DNA from: Leptasterias polaris | Lineage: Eukaryota > Echinodermata > Asteroidea > Forcipulatida > Asteriidae | Length of the DNA: 64,000 nucleotides | Assembly (NCBI GenBank): GCA_037783415.1 | Contig: JAZGTN010000026.1 | Span: 3,493,001-3,557,000, forward strand | Direction of reading: 5' to 3' | Part shown: positions 47,901-60,500 of the stretch, in pieces | Layout of the letters: every line of letters starts with the position of its first letter | Numbering within the stretch: the first letter of the stretch is position 1 | Translations under genes and position numbers: made by a program | Notes under the pieces: model-generated | Seen by the model: only the letters and a program-made list of their open reading frames with translations | The model's database searches: none | Told to the model about the DNA's origin: nothing

Positions 47901-50900
47901 GGCAAGTATTCCAATTTTCTATTGAATAAAAAAAAACTACATAAGAATAACTGCAAGACAGTCTAGCGTGGAAAATTCATATCAAATGTCATATCCACTG
48001 TAAAATATCAATTCGGTGTTTAAATGTTGATGACCTACCAAGCACAAACGTGCTTAGCGCAGGCGAATCCTGCTGACCAAAAGACAACAGAATTTTGTAA
48101 ATTGTAACTGTTTTGCAAAGCAATACTGGAAAAAAATACCACTACAAAGGACTGAATTGTTGAGTCATGATAGTGAAGTTTGATACCGACAGTCCAGCCG
48201 ATGGACACGGCGACATGGGCAATAATGCCTCTTGGTGTTTAGTATGTTTCTTTTGCCGCACGCAATCTCAAGTTGTAGTCGACTCGATTGATGACGATGA
48301 TGTCTGAGAAGTTGTGGGGTTAAACTTTGTTTACTCCCCAGGAAATGTTGATTACAGCATAGAGCAAGATTACAGAGTGCTCATTTGGACAAGTAGATAA
48401 AAACAGGTGTTTATCAAAGTGTTGCTGGCGGTAAATTTATGCTTCATGGAATTCTTTTCAATCACTTTACAAGTTTAACTATTTTGACTATTTAATTATT
48501 CGTTATCAGAGACATGGTCTAAACTATATGCAGACAATGCTGCTGATTGCAGGATACTGTCCGGGATTCGCCGCCACTGTCTTGATGGTAGCTATTATAC
48601 ACACAGGTAACTCATCGAAAACATTTTCTATCGTATGTACATAAGCACATTGAGTATTACATGTTATAGCCACTTCCTTCAGTATTAAAATGTTATAGTA
48701 TTAGCTTCAACATGTTTCCAACCCATCATCGTTGACCTGTTTTTGTATAACTGAAATATTTATTATTTTTCCCCGTTAGGATGGGTTGGTTTTCTACTCT
48801 TTGCAGTTCTAACTTTTATGTTGGCTTACGCCGCCATACTGCTCAGGAACTGTTGGAATTTGGTGACAGCCACGCATTTTGAAGATTCCAATCCGTATGG
48901 TGCCATAGCCTACGAGGCATTTGGAAACTGGGCGAGGTATGTACTGAAACGAAACCGTATAGTCTCGATCAAGGGGAATGTAACCGGGTACGTGCAACAG
49001 GAAACAACACTTTCGTCTTCCTTAGACACAACATACTGGGGAGGCTAACATTGAAAACATGCCAGTCTATTCATCATTATAATATAACTAATTTCCATGG
49101 AGTCAGGTTTCTATACATAAAACGTTTGATAACTTAACGTCCCACTTGAGCTCTGCAGTTGTTTTAGTGTTCTCAAGTCGCTTAATTTGGGAGAACAAAA
49201 TTGACATGTTCTGTTTATTTGTTGGCCACGGTATACTTTTTGTTTTATAATTCACAAAGAAATACTCTCAGTCACAACATTTACTGTAAAAGTAACATTT
49301 CCTTTTATTAAATGAAAATATATCATCTACGCTTAATAATGCAGGTTTTTGTTAAAACAGCATTTTAATTACAAAGCTCTATATCAAAACATAAACGAAT
49401 AGCGGAGTATTTTTATATCTTAGTTTATAGACATCCATTATATTTTTTACAATCCGATCTCATGCTTAGACACGCGGTGAACATTTTGGTGGATCTCGTA
49501 AGTTTTGGCGCCAGTACAGTTATGCTTCTAGCTACGTCACAGCTTGTACTAATTTTGATTGGCTACAGTCTTGCCGGCACGTACTGCTATTGGCCAATTA
49601 TCATCGGTGTGATCATTAGCCCGGCTATTTTGGTGGGAATTCCAAAGCACTTCTGGTAAGACAAAATGTTTCAACCTTGCATATGGTATCTTCCGTTTAT
49701 TTTACAGTCTTTCTGATTCACCACTTTGGTTTCAAAACATGCCTCTATTTTTATTTCTATTTGAATGTTGTGAATTGTTAAAATTTGTAAAAACAGTTCG
49801 GAGGACCAACAATTTTTCCACACTATTCCTTGCACACAGAACCAAATTTTAAGGAGTAAACAAATAACATCGTCGCGAGCTCTTGCAGCAGATTGGGAAT
49901 TATGTTTTTTATGCTTGTGTCCTTGAGCAAGACACTTAACCCTAAATACTTCTCTTCACCTAGGAGTAAATTGGATACATGTGAGGGCAGATGTTGTTGT
50001 TGTGATGATTCGGTTTGATGGGCTACATACTATGCAACCAGACTGCAGTCTGCATCCTCCCTAGGGAGCCAAGACGAGTTGAGATGTTTAAGTAATGACA
50101 CAAAATGACCTAGTGACCAGGGTAATAAGCATCAAGAATGAGCATCAAAATTGACAGATACCAGTGCCACATAAATTCAATTACTATTCAAACTGAACCA
50201 TGTATAATTGACTGTTGGGAAAGTCGCAATTTCTTAACAATCTTTGTTTCCCTGAATTACCAAGGCAACTTGGAGCACTGAGTATAATCACCACCATCCT
50301 TGCTATCCTTATTATCTTCATCGATGCATCCCTCTATCTCCATGGTAATGGAGAAGCCTTACACCGTCTTCAGCCATCCATGGAGTCTTGGGCATTTGGC
50401 AAGCTGATAGGAGGAACCATCTTTCTGATGGGTGGTCACTTTGTCTACCCAGAAGTCCAGCGAGCTATGAAAGAGCCAGTCAACTTTGACCGAAGTGCCC
50501 TTGCATATTTCCTTTGTGAGTAAAAACAAAAGAACGAAAATCAGCTTTACCTCACCAAACGATATATATTTTGTTTCAATGCTTAATAAATATTCCAATG
50601 GCAACTACAAAGCCCCCCATATGTATGTTGCATTCCTATATGCAGAGAAGCAATTAATGGTGATTTCATTGCATTCATACCCATCTGTCTTCTCCACAGT
50701 GATTGTTCTCTTCCTGTTTCCTACCCTTCTGATCACCTACATTGCCTATGGTGAAATCATGCTTCCTGATGACATTACTTCCAGCCTGCTGTTCGTAATC
50801 CCAAAGGATGGTATGGTGGTCATTCCTGGCCTCCTTCTCTTGATTGGCAGTGGGCCAGTCTTACTCATTGTCATCAATCCACTATTCCAACACCTTGATG

Positions 50901-52262
50901 AGGTACTGGATATTGCAGCAGGTAAATTCAGCTATTAAAGAGTGGTCAAAATCTGCATCATCTTGCCAAAGGAGGAATTTTCTCCAAAATTATCAGACAT
51001 CAACGTCTTCTTTCAACTATTTAAAAAAGGGCCACCGAAAATGTTCCAGGAAAGCATGAGACGCCACTATGGTACTCTTCAAATATTTCACAAGAAATAT
51101 TAAGCCTCTGGTTTGAAATATGTCAACAAATACTGATTTACAAAGTTGGCTTCCAAATCTCTTTGATGTTTGCCAAATTGATGAACATTTACTCAATTCT
51201 TCTGAGACTGCACAAGGAAACAAAGTCACAACAAAAAGTTCAGAGGAGGTAGACTGGTTCTAGGCCTACAAGATTCAGTCTAGCTGTATAAAGCAAGATG
51301 GAGATGAAAGGTGGGGTGGGCCTTTCCCTAAACGTAAACTGTTAGCAGCAATCTCACTGGGGGATCAATCTATGAGATCAATACTGATAAAGTCAAACAA
51401 GGTCACAGCTACCAGCTAGAGGGTACCATTAAAAGGCAATGGAAAGTTTTGGGTGATGAGTTTGTTTGTGTTTCTCTCCTCCCTTTCAGATTTCAATTGG
51501 AAGCGTATCCTATCCCGTACCTGCATTATCCTCTTCCTGATCTTCATCGCTGAGACAGTACCAGACTTTACTGTTCTCATGACCCTAGTTGGAGGTGTAC
51601 TCTTCCCTGTCTTGACATTCATGGCTCCTGCCATATCTTACCTCCGCCTCCGATCCCTCTACATGGTTGACAGCTTCTCCGAGAGACCGTAAGTAAAAAA
51701 GGGAAAACTTGTTGGCTTTTCTTTACCTTACTTTAATTACAGTGCCATGATATTGTTGATTTGAGTTGCTGTGGGGCAAGCCTATCATTACATTGTGGCT
51801 CTGAAAGTTAGGCGGAGTCACTCAGTGATGTATAAACTACAAGTTCGGAGCGCCTCTACATTCAGTACCACATGAAGACCAAAGACAATTAGAACAATTT
51901 TAGATCTCCACAGGGAAATTTTGACAAGAGGGATGCTCTGTGAACTCTGGAGAGAATGTTAAGGACAGGAACAAGGGAAACACAGCCGAAGTCTCCACAG
52001 GAATGCATATTTGAGAATCTGTGTTCAGAGGACACATTTCTTTCTCTTACGATCCTTTGATATTTATCTTTGCAGGAAGATGCACATCTTTGAGAGTATT
52101 GTCTCCATAGTTCTCATCCTAGCTACACCTGTCATCATCATTTATGTCCTCCTCTCCACCATATTGGCTCTATCTAACCAACAGACAGAATACATCAAGC
52201 CCTGTTATGTTCAATGGAACACAACCAACAGTACATGGGGATGGGATACCTACGACTTATAA
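44950..52262 (+). CDS. Aa_trans family amino acid transporter, complete (9 exons, 502 aa)
   Basis: Exons at 44950-45072, 46591-46677, 48510-48606, 48780-48936, 49470-49655, 50265-50515, 50700-50921, 51490-51688 and 52076-52262 join in phase across GT-AG introns to give 502 residues. The start ATG is in good context (AAG before, G after). Residues 1-75 form a polar N-terminus (MEANGGPSAKRDDLLIPLQK); about eleven membrane helices follow. Helix 1 contains LLIAGYCPGF. Later blocks are GTYCYWPIIIG, GIPKHFW, RAMKEPVNF, AETVPDFTVL and SYLRLRSLYMV. Length, topology and the CYW.../PK.FW blocks fit the amino acid/auxin permease family, whose members move amino acids across plasma or vesicle membranes, often with protons. 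The C-terminus ends with a PCYVQWNTTNST region that includes N-glycosylation-like sequons. Substrate is unknown. It is a tandem paralog of the gene at 37014-40486. Confidence 0.92.
45675..45765. mobile_element. Small fold-back element in intron 1
   Basis: Imperfect inverted arms (CTTTTCGAAA... and ...TTTCGAAAAG, with inner ATCGGCTT/AAGCCGA) enclose about 50 bases. It lies in intron 1 of the complete transporter. It is probably a tiny MITE. Confidence 0.45.
47661..47688. repeat. Perfect 12-bp inverted repeat
   Basis: Arms CCATGGAGGTAG and CTACCTCCATGG are separated by four bases (ATTC), and flanking bases extend partial pairing. It lies in intron 2 of the complete transporter. Function is unknown; it may be the centre of a MITE. 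Confidence 0.55.
49910..50130 (+). mobile_element. SINE body, 5'-truncated
   Basis: The segment starts tgtgtccttgagcaagacac, the core shared with the other SINEs, and continues through the 'ggatacatgtgagggcaga' and 'ctagtgaccagggtaataag' segments. The tRNA-like head is missing. It lies in intron 5 of the complete transporter. Confidence 0.65.
51262..51350 (+). pseudogene. Decayed copy of transporter exon 1
   Basis: The sequence around 51250-51350 repeats the 5' flank and start of the transporter first exon at 44910-44990. Shared blocks are ggttctaggc, agtct(g/a)g(t/c)tgta, aaagcaagATGGAG and GGTGGG...GGGCCTT. After the ATG the reading frame is shifted and soon stops (codons MEMKGG..., then TAG). 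It lies in intron 7 of the intact gene. It looks like the remnant of another tandem transporter copy, although an alternative promoter region cannot be excluded. Confidence 0.6.
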
Positions 52263-52626
52263 ATGTTTCAATTTCAAGAAAATTCTCACTATACAACAGG
52301 TCTAGTAGTTCAACATTTTCACTGGACCAGAAATATTTTTACAAGACATAAAAACGTTCCTCTTTTTTATTTTGGTGAAACTGAAAAGCTTAAAAATGAT
52401 TAATTAGTAAATATTGAAAGAATGTATTTCAAAAATGATAGACTGCAGGACTTAATCTTTGGTTGTGGGATTACAGTAGGCCTAAAATTTCTTCTTCGGG
52501 AGGGCATGGCCATTTTTATTTTGAAGAGGGCTTTTAGCCTCTGGGAAACATATGAACGGGCACCAAGGGCAAGACTAGGGCAACAGCGCCAACTGCCACA
52601 ATTATGTTCAAAGTTCCATCAGCAAA
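52263..52626. other. Probable 3' UTR of the transporter
   Basis: This is AT-rich sequence after the stop codon, with no open frame of interest. The nearest plus-strand AATAAA signals are well downstream at 54098-54103 and 54280-54285. A long 3' UTR reaching there would include both minisatellites; otherwise a non-canonical poly(A) signal is used. Confidence 0.35.
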
Positions 52627-52627
52627 G

Positions 52628-53171
52628 TCCCTGGTCATTGCCTCCATGTCCCTGGTCATTGCCTCCATGCCCCTGGTCATTGCCTCCATGTCCCTGGTCA
52701 TTGCATCCATGTCCCTGGTCATTGCCTTCATGCCCCTGGTCATTGCCTCCATGTCCCTGGTCATTGCATCCATGTCCCTGGTCATTGCCTCCATGCCCCT
52801 GGTCATTGCCTCCATGTCCCTGGTCATTGCCTCCATGTCCCTGGTCATTGCCTCCATGTCCCTGGTCATTGCCTTCATGCCCCTGGTCATTGCATCCATG
52901 TCCCTGGTCATTGCCTCCATGCCCCCTGGTCATTGCCTCCATGTCCCTGGTCATTGCCTCCATGTCCCTGGTCATTGCCTTCATGCCCCTGGTCATTGCC
53001 TCCATGTCCCTGGTCATTGCCTCCATGCCCCTGGTCATTGCCTCCATGCCCCTGGTCATTGCCTCCATGTCCCTGGTCATTGCATCCATGTCCCTGGTCA
53101 TTGCCTCCATGCCCCTGGTCATTGCCTCCATGTCCCTGGTCATTGCCTTCATGTCTCTGGTCATTGCCTTG
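52628..53171. repeat. 21-bp minisatellite, about 26 copies
   Basis: The unit is ccctggtcattgcctccatg plus T or C. Variants alternate in a few positions (gcctcc, gcatcc, gccttc; atgtccc, atgcccc). Because 21 is a multiple of three and the unit lacks stops in several frames, long artificial open frames appear on both strands. A single extra C near 52922-52925 shifts all frames, which argues against coding use. It lies in the spacer between convergent genes. Confidence 0.88.
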
Positions 53172-53215
53172 GTGCTTGTTGGAACGTTTTCTCATAGAAG
53201 TGCCCTTTTTTAACC

Positions 53216-53359
53216 GAGGGAAAACTGCCTTGCCCATCTGAGGGAAAACTGCCTTGCCCATCTGAGGGAAAACTGCCTTGCCCATCTGAGGGAAAACTGC
53301 CTTGCCCATCTGAGGGAAAACTGCCTTGCCCATCTGACGGAAAACTGCCTTGCCCATCT
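53216..53359. repeat. 24-bp minisatellite, 6 copies
   Basis: The unit gagggaaaactgccttgccc plus atct is repeated six times almost without change (one copy has 'gacgg'). It follows the 21-bp minisatellite by about 45 bases. It is non-coding by position. Confidence 0.88.
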
Positions 53360-54580
53360 GTATGTTTATGCTGTATTCTTAGAATGTAGATTGAGAATGT
53401 TTAATAGTTGTCATAGCAATTAATAGTAGTTTCAACACTTCCATTTTAAAAGGTAACATGGTTTTTTATTCTGTGTGAAATTTATTATTATAAAATCATT
53501 TCAAAAAGCAGCTGTAAATGACAAAATGCCTCTTTTAGCCACTAAGCTGAGCGACACACCAATATATTTTGGGGAATTATACTTTTTTATATGTGGTTGT
53601 AACATCTTGTGGTTGTAACATCTTGTGATTATCTACTTTGCTATGTGAAATTGTTGTTATAAGAAGTTGTCCTGCTATCTACTGGCACAGTGTTGATTTA
53701 GAAATTGGGAGACTACTCAAGTTCAGATAAGTTTTTCTCGCAGGTTATCTACTTCCTTGGAGTAGACTGGGAATAAGTTATTAGTTATTAGAGATTACTT
53801 AGTTCATATCAGAATTTATCCTGCTGTTTTTCTACTGGCGCGGAGCTGACAGGGAAATTGGGAAACTATCTTCCACTTAGGGACTTCTTGTAATTGTCTT
53901 CACTGCCCAGGAGTGAGATTTTGTTTAAACTTTTTCAAATAGTTGTCCAATGTACGTGTCCAGGTGTAGGGGCTTCCAATTCTCATGGGCTTTATTGTTG
54001 AGAATTTTATTACTAGTTAATTTTTTTTAAGGCATTGCATTTTCATATTCCTTACAAAACTTGATTATATCATAAACCGATATTTAGAAGAGAGCTTAAT
54101 AAACTCTGAATGAGCAAAATAGGTAGAAACAAGTATTTTTCTGTCAGTTTGATGTAAAATTCAGCATGATGCATGATCATTTTATGGATATATTTCTATT
54201 CCTCTAACAATGGACATTAATAGTTAATTGAATGTTACAGAATACTAACAAAAAATTTATAATTACTCCACCAATGTATAATAAACACTGTATAATTTCA
54301 AGAGAATTATGTTTTAGGCAATAACGGTGTAAGGTGCCGGTCTTCACTGTGAAAGGGTTTGGTGGAAGGCCGCTGTTAATGGAGTGACCCGAAGGCGGGG
54401 TCCACTAATAGCAGCCAGAAATGAATGGACGACCCCAACAAAAAATTAGATTTTTTGAAATCCTAGTAAAACTGGAAAAGTTGCATCTATTTTTCTGCCT
54501 ACACTTTACAATAACATGATTATTAGTAAAAGTGACACTTACTGTTTCCTTCATTAGACTTGAGTAAGTCCTTCTGTTTA
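53360..54580. other. Convergent intergenic spacer
   Basis: No gene was found. On the minus strand a TTTATT (AATAAA in transcript sense) at 53991-53996 could end the transcript of the glycosyltransferase gene about 590 bases after its stop codon. Plus-strand AATAAA motifs occur at 54098 and 54280. The rest is AT-rich and featureless by eye. Confidence 0.35.
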
Positions 54581-57500
54581 TCAGCTGAACAAAATATAAT
54601 CTTCTCCTTCCGTTAGGTTCAGGGACTCGAGATTACTTTCAAAGTTGCCATTGGTAAGGTCCTGAATTGGGTTGAGAACAAAACAATCCATTCAGTACGA
54701 CAAGTCTAGTGCATACCTGAATGGAAAGCCTCTTTAAAGGGAGGCATTTGAATTGGCGGCTAAAGCTACGGCTATGATTGTTGCTAAGGGTGTTGCTAAG
54801 AAATTCCTATACTTCAGCGCAGGATGACGGGCAAATCTAGCTATAGCCCTAGCCAATTCAGACATTGCTTTATCTGCGGAACTCAAACTTACCATTTTGA
54901 CAAATATAATCAAAAGGTTAGAATTGGAAATAGAGAAAATTGAAAAAATATGTATTTAAACAACTTTTAGGGTTAGAGTTTTATCTTTTAGCCTCCGAGA
55001 GGCCATTAATTATGTTTTGCCTTTTGGCCAGTAAGCAATTTGCAACAGCTAATTCTACTTTCTCAGTTATATTTGATGCATTTATGATATGACTGTAAAA
55101 GTATATATTCAAAATGGTTAGACCGGGACTTACCATTTTGACACAGATGATAAAAGGAGGCTTGGCTTGACTGAAATGAATGATTGGAACTCTTGGCTTG
55201 GGAACTGTCTAATAAAAAGAATCACATCAAAAATAGTTGTTATAGTTAGGAAAAGTAAATTAATTTCCATCCTCTAGTTATTATCATACAAACCATCCAA
55301 TAAATTGAGTCAATTTCATCCAAAAAGGTGATCACAGTTTAGTAAAAACAACTGAAAATGGTTTGCTTTGTACGAAATAGCAGCAATGAATATAAAGTAA
55401 TGGTGTTTTGGAGCATGCCAAATTTGTCTTAACTGGCTTAAGGAAGTATTTCTAATGGAAATAACTCTGGAGCATTGGTACTGGACTTTATAAAGCATAG
55501 AGGTTTCAGATTGAAACTAATCCATTTATTTTGATGATTACTAATCCTGAACTTTGTCAACAAACGGATATTGCAAGGGGATGAGGGTAAACATCCCTCC
55601 TTGGACCGGGGATGAAAACAAAGGCATAATTATTCATCTGATCTACTTCTGAATTCTCTCATTCTTTCCTATTCATCATCCATCAACTTACCTTGCATTC
55701 CTCATAGATGTACACTCCTTTCTTAATCTTGACGGGGTCAACATCACAAAATTGAACAACCTTTAAAATAAACAGGAATTATTATAGACGATGTGACCTC
55801 TGACGTCATTTGAAAATCATAACATGATGCGCGCGCATGTCGCCGGGCAAAACCTTTGTGTACTTGACAGCCAGCTAGAAAGTACACGCAATATTACCAT
55901 GACTACGCGTCTTTTTGCCCGGCGGAACATGACTTGGACAACAGACTTGTCAACAGAGGGCGGTTTGAATGTAAACAGAGGTCACATCGTCTATACATAG
56001 GGGAAATGCCTGTTTCGTTTCTAATGTTCCATTTTCTAAAATGACTTTTAGGAATTTTATTGCACTGTTTTTTCTGACTTTGTATTTGTCTATGTAAACC
56101 ATAACCAAGGCTTCAGCTTTGTCTCTGGCTTAGGATTCGTCTAAAGCCCAGTTCATACTTCCTGCAAATGCGAATGCGAAGCGAATTTAGACGTCACAGG
56201 GCTGTTTTCGCCGCGAATAATTCGCAGGAGTTGAGCACAAGTCAACTCTTCCGAATTATTCGTTGCGAATTTGTGACGTCAAAATTCGTATCGCATTCGC
56301 GTTCGCAGGAAGTATGAACCGGGCTTAACTGTTTGATGCTTCAAACAAAAACAGATGTTTTCTAAAATTACAGACAGAGCATAAGGCAGAGCTGCCATGA
56401 AAACCTTGGCTTTGAAAAAGGGCCTACAAGGACCCCAGGGAGAACAGTTCTTTGACACCTGATGAAGCTGCACTCATAGAATATGACAAAATAAATAAAC
56501 CAGTAAAGATAAACATAGACAAAAAATAAAAACACAGAGGCCAGCTTCAAATGGTACGTTTCATCCCTTCCAATGGAATTTTTTTTTGAGTCAATATTCA
56601 CTGCAGTTCATCTCCTACCAAAACTGCCCTGAAAACACAACACTATAAAAATATTATAGTTAAAACTGTTGCGGTTTATCTTTCCCTCTTTCTTTTGTCA
56701 CAGGTAATGCGAGTTTCATTTTAACAACTAAGTACAGTGTTTGACAATCCAGACAACCCACAGAGATTCCAGCAGGGCTCAATTTCACAAAGAGCTAAAA
56801 ACGATCTTTATAAGCTGTGTACCAATATTAATTGCAAAGCAAAATGTGACATCACAAATCACTATGGTGATACTGACAACTTATCTTATAATGGCACTAT
56901 TATGCACAAGATTTAGGCTCTGGGCTACACATACGTACAAGATTTGGGCTACATTTAGGGCTGCACAGACACAACAATGCTAAACAATAAATGAACTGGC
57001 CTTTTTATTTTCCCCAGAAAAAATATCGCAACTTGGGAAATGCAATTCTTATCTTCTGTTTTTCCCCGTCAATTTCTACCTTTTTCTGACTGGAGTGACT
57101 CAGCGATCTATAAAATCGTCTTCCTTGTTTACCAGCATTCCATATCGTGAAGGATTCCCAATTACACAACACTCGTTCCTCCACAGCCTTCATCCTGATA
57201 TCCCATATGGACTCTCTGTTTTGAGATAAAACAACAGAGCTAGACATTCAAAGGATGTTTTTTAGGTGGAATTGTTAAAAACTGATATCCAGTATTGTCA
57301 CTACTTTTCCCTACCGACTGGTTTTACTCTTAATGTAACTACCAGAATGAAGCCCACTTCTTCAGTCATACAAAACTGTCACAAACTGCGTTGAGTTAAT
57401 AATGCAACAACTGCATTGTTGAGTTAATAATTCCTAAACTTATTTGTCACTTTGTGAACCCCCAAACCAAACAAACAAATAACCAAACAAAAAACGAAAC

Positions 57501-60500
57501 CTGCCTGCAGAGTGCTGTGTACAAAAGAAACTATTACGTATTAGGTCCTGAAACATGGTGAAAATGTAAACAGCAACAAATGTTTAAAAAGAACTTGTAC
57601 AAATAAAACAATTTACTGTTTTTTTGTGGGTTTTTTTACTTTGTGAAAACACAGACGATATGTTGTTAACAATGATTCATCATTGGCAATATTTCTCAGG
57701 ACAATTTGTTTAAATAACAATTAAAAAATTGTAAGCCAACAGATCAAAACTTTGTTAACTTTGTGTTTCCGAATAAATCCTACACCACAGTTGAACTCTC
57801 ATACTTCGAGGGATAGCATGACCCCCAACTCTCGACAAACAAACACACACACTCCATGTATATGTACACTGTACTGCTAACACATTCTTTGTTAGAATGC
57901 ACAGCGTCTATGGAATATCTGTGGGAAAGGGCTCCCAGAAACGATGTACTTACTTAGACACAGAATTAGTGGCAGCAGTGGGATGGTATCTGTACATTAG
58001 AAGACACTGGTTGACTCGGTACACACTGCCACCAAGTTTCAGATGCTCCAAGAAAAATATAAGGTCTTCTGGTGTCCCCTGAGAAGTGAAAATCAAATTA
58101 TGTAAGGTTATTTCCTTATTATACTCGGACAATACACACATAATAATACAACTGTATAACACCGTATTGACATTTTTGTCACAGCTATAAACTGGTTTTA
58201 TTTCCAAGAAACAAACTTGGACATAACTCTGTCCAAACCCATGCTGCCAGACCGTGGATTTGGGCATTGTTGATGGTACCGCCAATGTAACAGAAGTAAA
58301 TATTAACTCGAACTTTGCGGACGTCGTGAATGCACGAAATATAATAAAGTTAGCGATGAAACCAGTTCTGCACAGCCGCGGTCGACAAGTTAATGTAACA
58401 TTAATTGGTCGACAAGTTAATGTAACATTAACTTGTCGACAATTCCGAACGAAAGAGATATAGCCAATGTAATTCCTCGACGAAAGGAATGCTGTAGAAA
58501 ATGTCCCAATCCACAAAATTGATAATCACGTCCAAGAAGGTTCAGTATAAAATTCCAAAATAGCCAGCAAAACGTGGTTGGGAATAATTCCAGAGAAAAA
58601 CAGACAAAACGCAGTCGATTTTTATTTTATTTTATAGAACACAAAATGAAATGAACTGTTCTTTAATAAAGCTGCAACAAAAGTGACTATAACTTGGCGC
58701 CCATCAAATAGTTCTTCCCCAAATGGGCAGTTCTTATTGGCTAAATGCTACTCGAATAGCCAACCACCCCTCGACTGGAGCTGACCAATCCAGGGATGAC
58801 CCGCCACAATTCGGACAAGGCCGGCCTGACCTGGGAACCTCACTCGCATAGAGCACGCCCCCGGGAAGCCGTCCCACCTGGAGAGGCCCATAACGATGAG
58901 GGTGCCCAACATAACGTGTATACCAGAGTATAAAGCATTTTGATCGCAAATGCGATAAAATGAAATACTTAGTATATACAAAAATATGATCACACTTATT
59001 TGAAATTTGTAACTAATGATCACCTATGAACCAATCAGGGCAGTCAAGATTACCCATGACAATTATTATTTTCAAATTCAAGGAGCCAGCCAAATGCCAT
59101 AACATTTTGATCTAATAGGTTGAAAAGATGAGGTAGATAACATAGGGAGTGTAAAATTTGAATTGAGCCAATTATCATTTTCAATCATATAATTACCTTC
59201 CCACTTTCGTCAAATGAACCAACTCTATCGAATGTTTCACGTGAGCAGAACCATGTTGGCATAATGATGGTAGGACCATGAGCTGTCAAAATCTGACAGG
59301 AATTGAAGTGCAAAAGGTATAAGGTTATCTTTTGTGGTGGTCTAGCATAACATTCTGGAACCAAAGTCATTAAAGTGTGTGTTCAAATCCTGATCATTTG
59401 GTTCCTTGGGCAAGACACTTAATTATAATTGCTTATAATAATACTTATTTCTTATAGAGCACATCCAAGTAGCTAGATCAAGGTTCTAAATGTCTTTAAT
59501 AATCTCTTTTCATCACTGAAAATGGCATCTTGGAAAAATCGAAGGCAGAATGTTATAGAGCTGCTAAGCACACTGGAAAAATCTTCACATAACCAGCCAA
59601 AAGGCCAATGTACTTTGATTCTATACTGGTTCTCTGCTATTGCTTAGAGAATCATTTGTTTAATGAAGAATTTTGATGATGTTAAATTGTATTGATTGAC
59701 CTTTACCTGTGTTATTAATTGATCTGATTGAATGGTATTTGCCCAACGAGTGTATCTCTCTGTAGAACCTTCTGGTAGTCGGCTAAACTGACAACCGGTT
59801 ATCTGTAAATTACGCAAAATAGCTGTAGTCTATTAAAGTTCTTAATTTAACTAACAAAGCCATTAGCGAGTAAGATTGTGAATAATATCTAATGCAATGG
59901 CTTGATTTTTAGTAATCACAAGTGAAAACTAAAATTGGATTCCCCAGACTAAAGACAGTGTCGTTACGTCTAATGGTTCTGGGCAAATTTTTGTATAGCA
60001 ATCTCCAGATGGGCAAAGCCTGGTACCATTGTGCCATACACATTCATTCAGAATTGTGTGTGGGTGTTCGCCGTCTCTTGCTGAAGTACCGGTAAGCAAA
60101 AGCTTACCCTGAACCCACGTGACATAGCAACTCTTTAGTCTGATAAGTTCAAATTTGATCGGTCACTTATGATCAAGTAAGTCATTGTACCAGACATTAT
60201 TGGAATCTAACTCACAAATGGCTTATTGCATAATGGTATGCACATATGTGTACAGTGTAAATAATAATTATACATAACAAAAGCAACATTTATAGCAACA
60301 ATGAGGATACTACTATTCACAGAACTTCTGGAAACATGATGCGAGTTCTAATATGTTTATTGAGTGAAGAAACGATGTCAAGAGTTTGAATTTAGTCAGG
60401 CGTCTTTTGAATATCTCGCCAAATATCAAACATAGTTTTGATAGATTTTTTAGCAGATCTCTTCACTCCAGCAATGAATGGTTTTGGAGTGGACAGCCGT

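Noticed and set aside
52604..53357. Long open frames on both strands with seven- and eight-residue repeats.
   Set aside because: They are by-products of minisatellites with periods divisible by three. Several frames are open at once and a single-base insertion shifts all of them.
54885..54925. A roughly 30-base match to the end of the penultimate glycosyltransferase exon, including the splice donor (acttaccattttgaca).
   Set aside because: Similarity stops within about 30 bases and the flanks are unrelated. It could be a small duplication, but chance cannot be excluded by eye.
60101..60118. Short hairpin ggtaagc/gcttacc.
   Set aside because: It has only seven base pairs, is isolated in an intron, and such hairpins are expected by chance over 64 kb.
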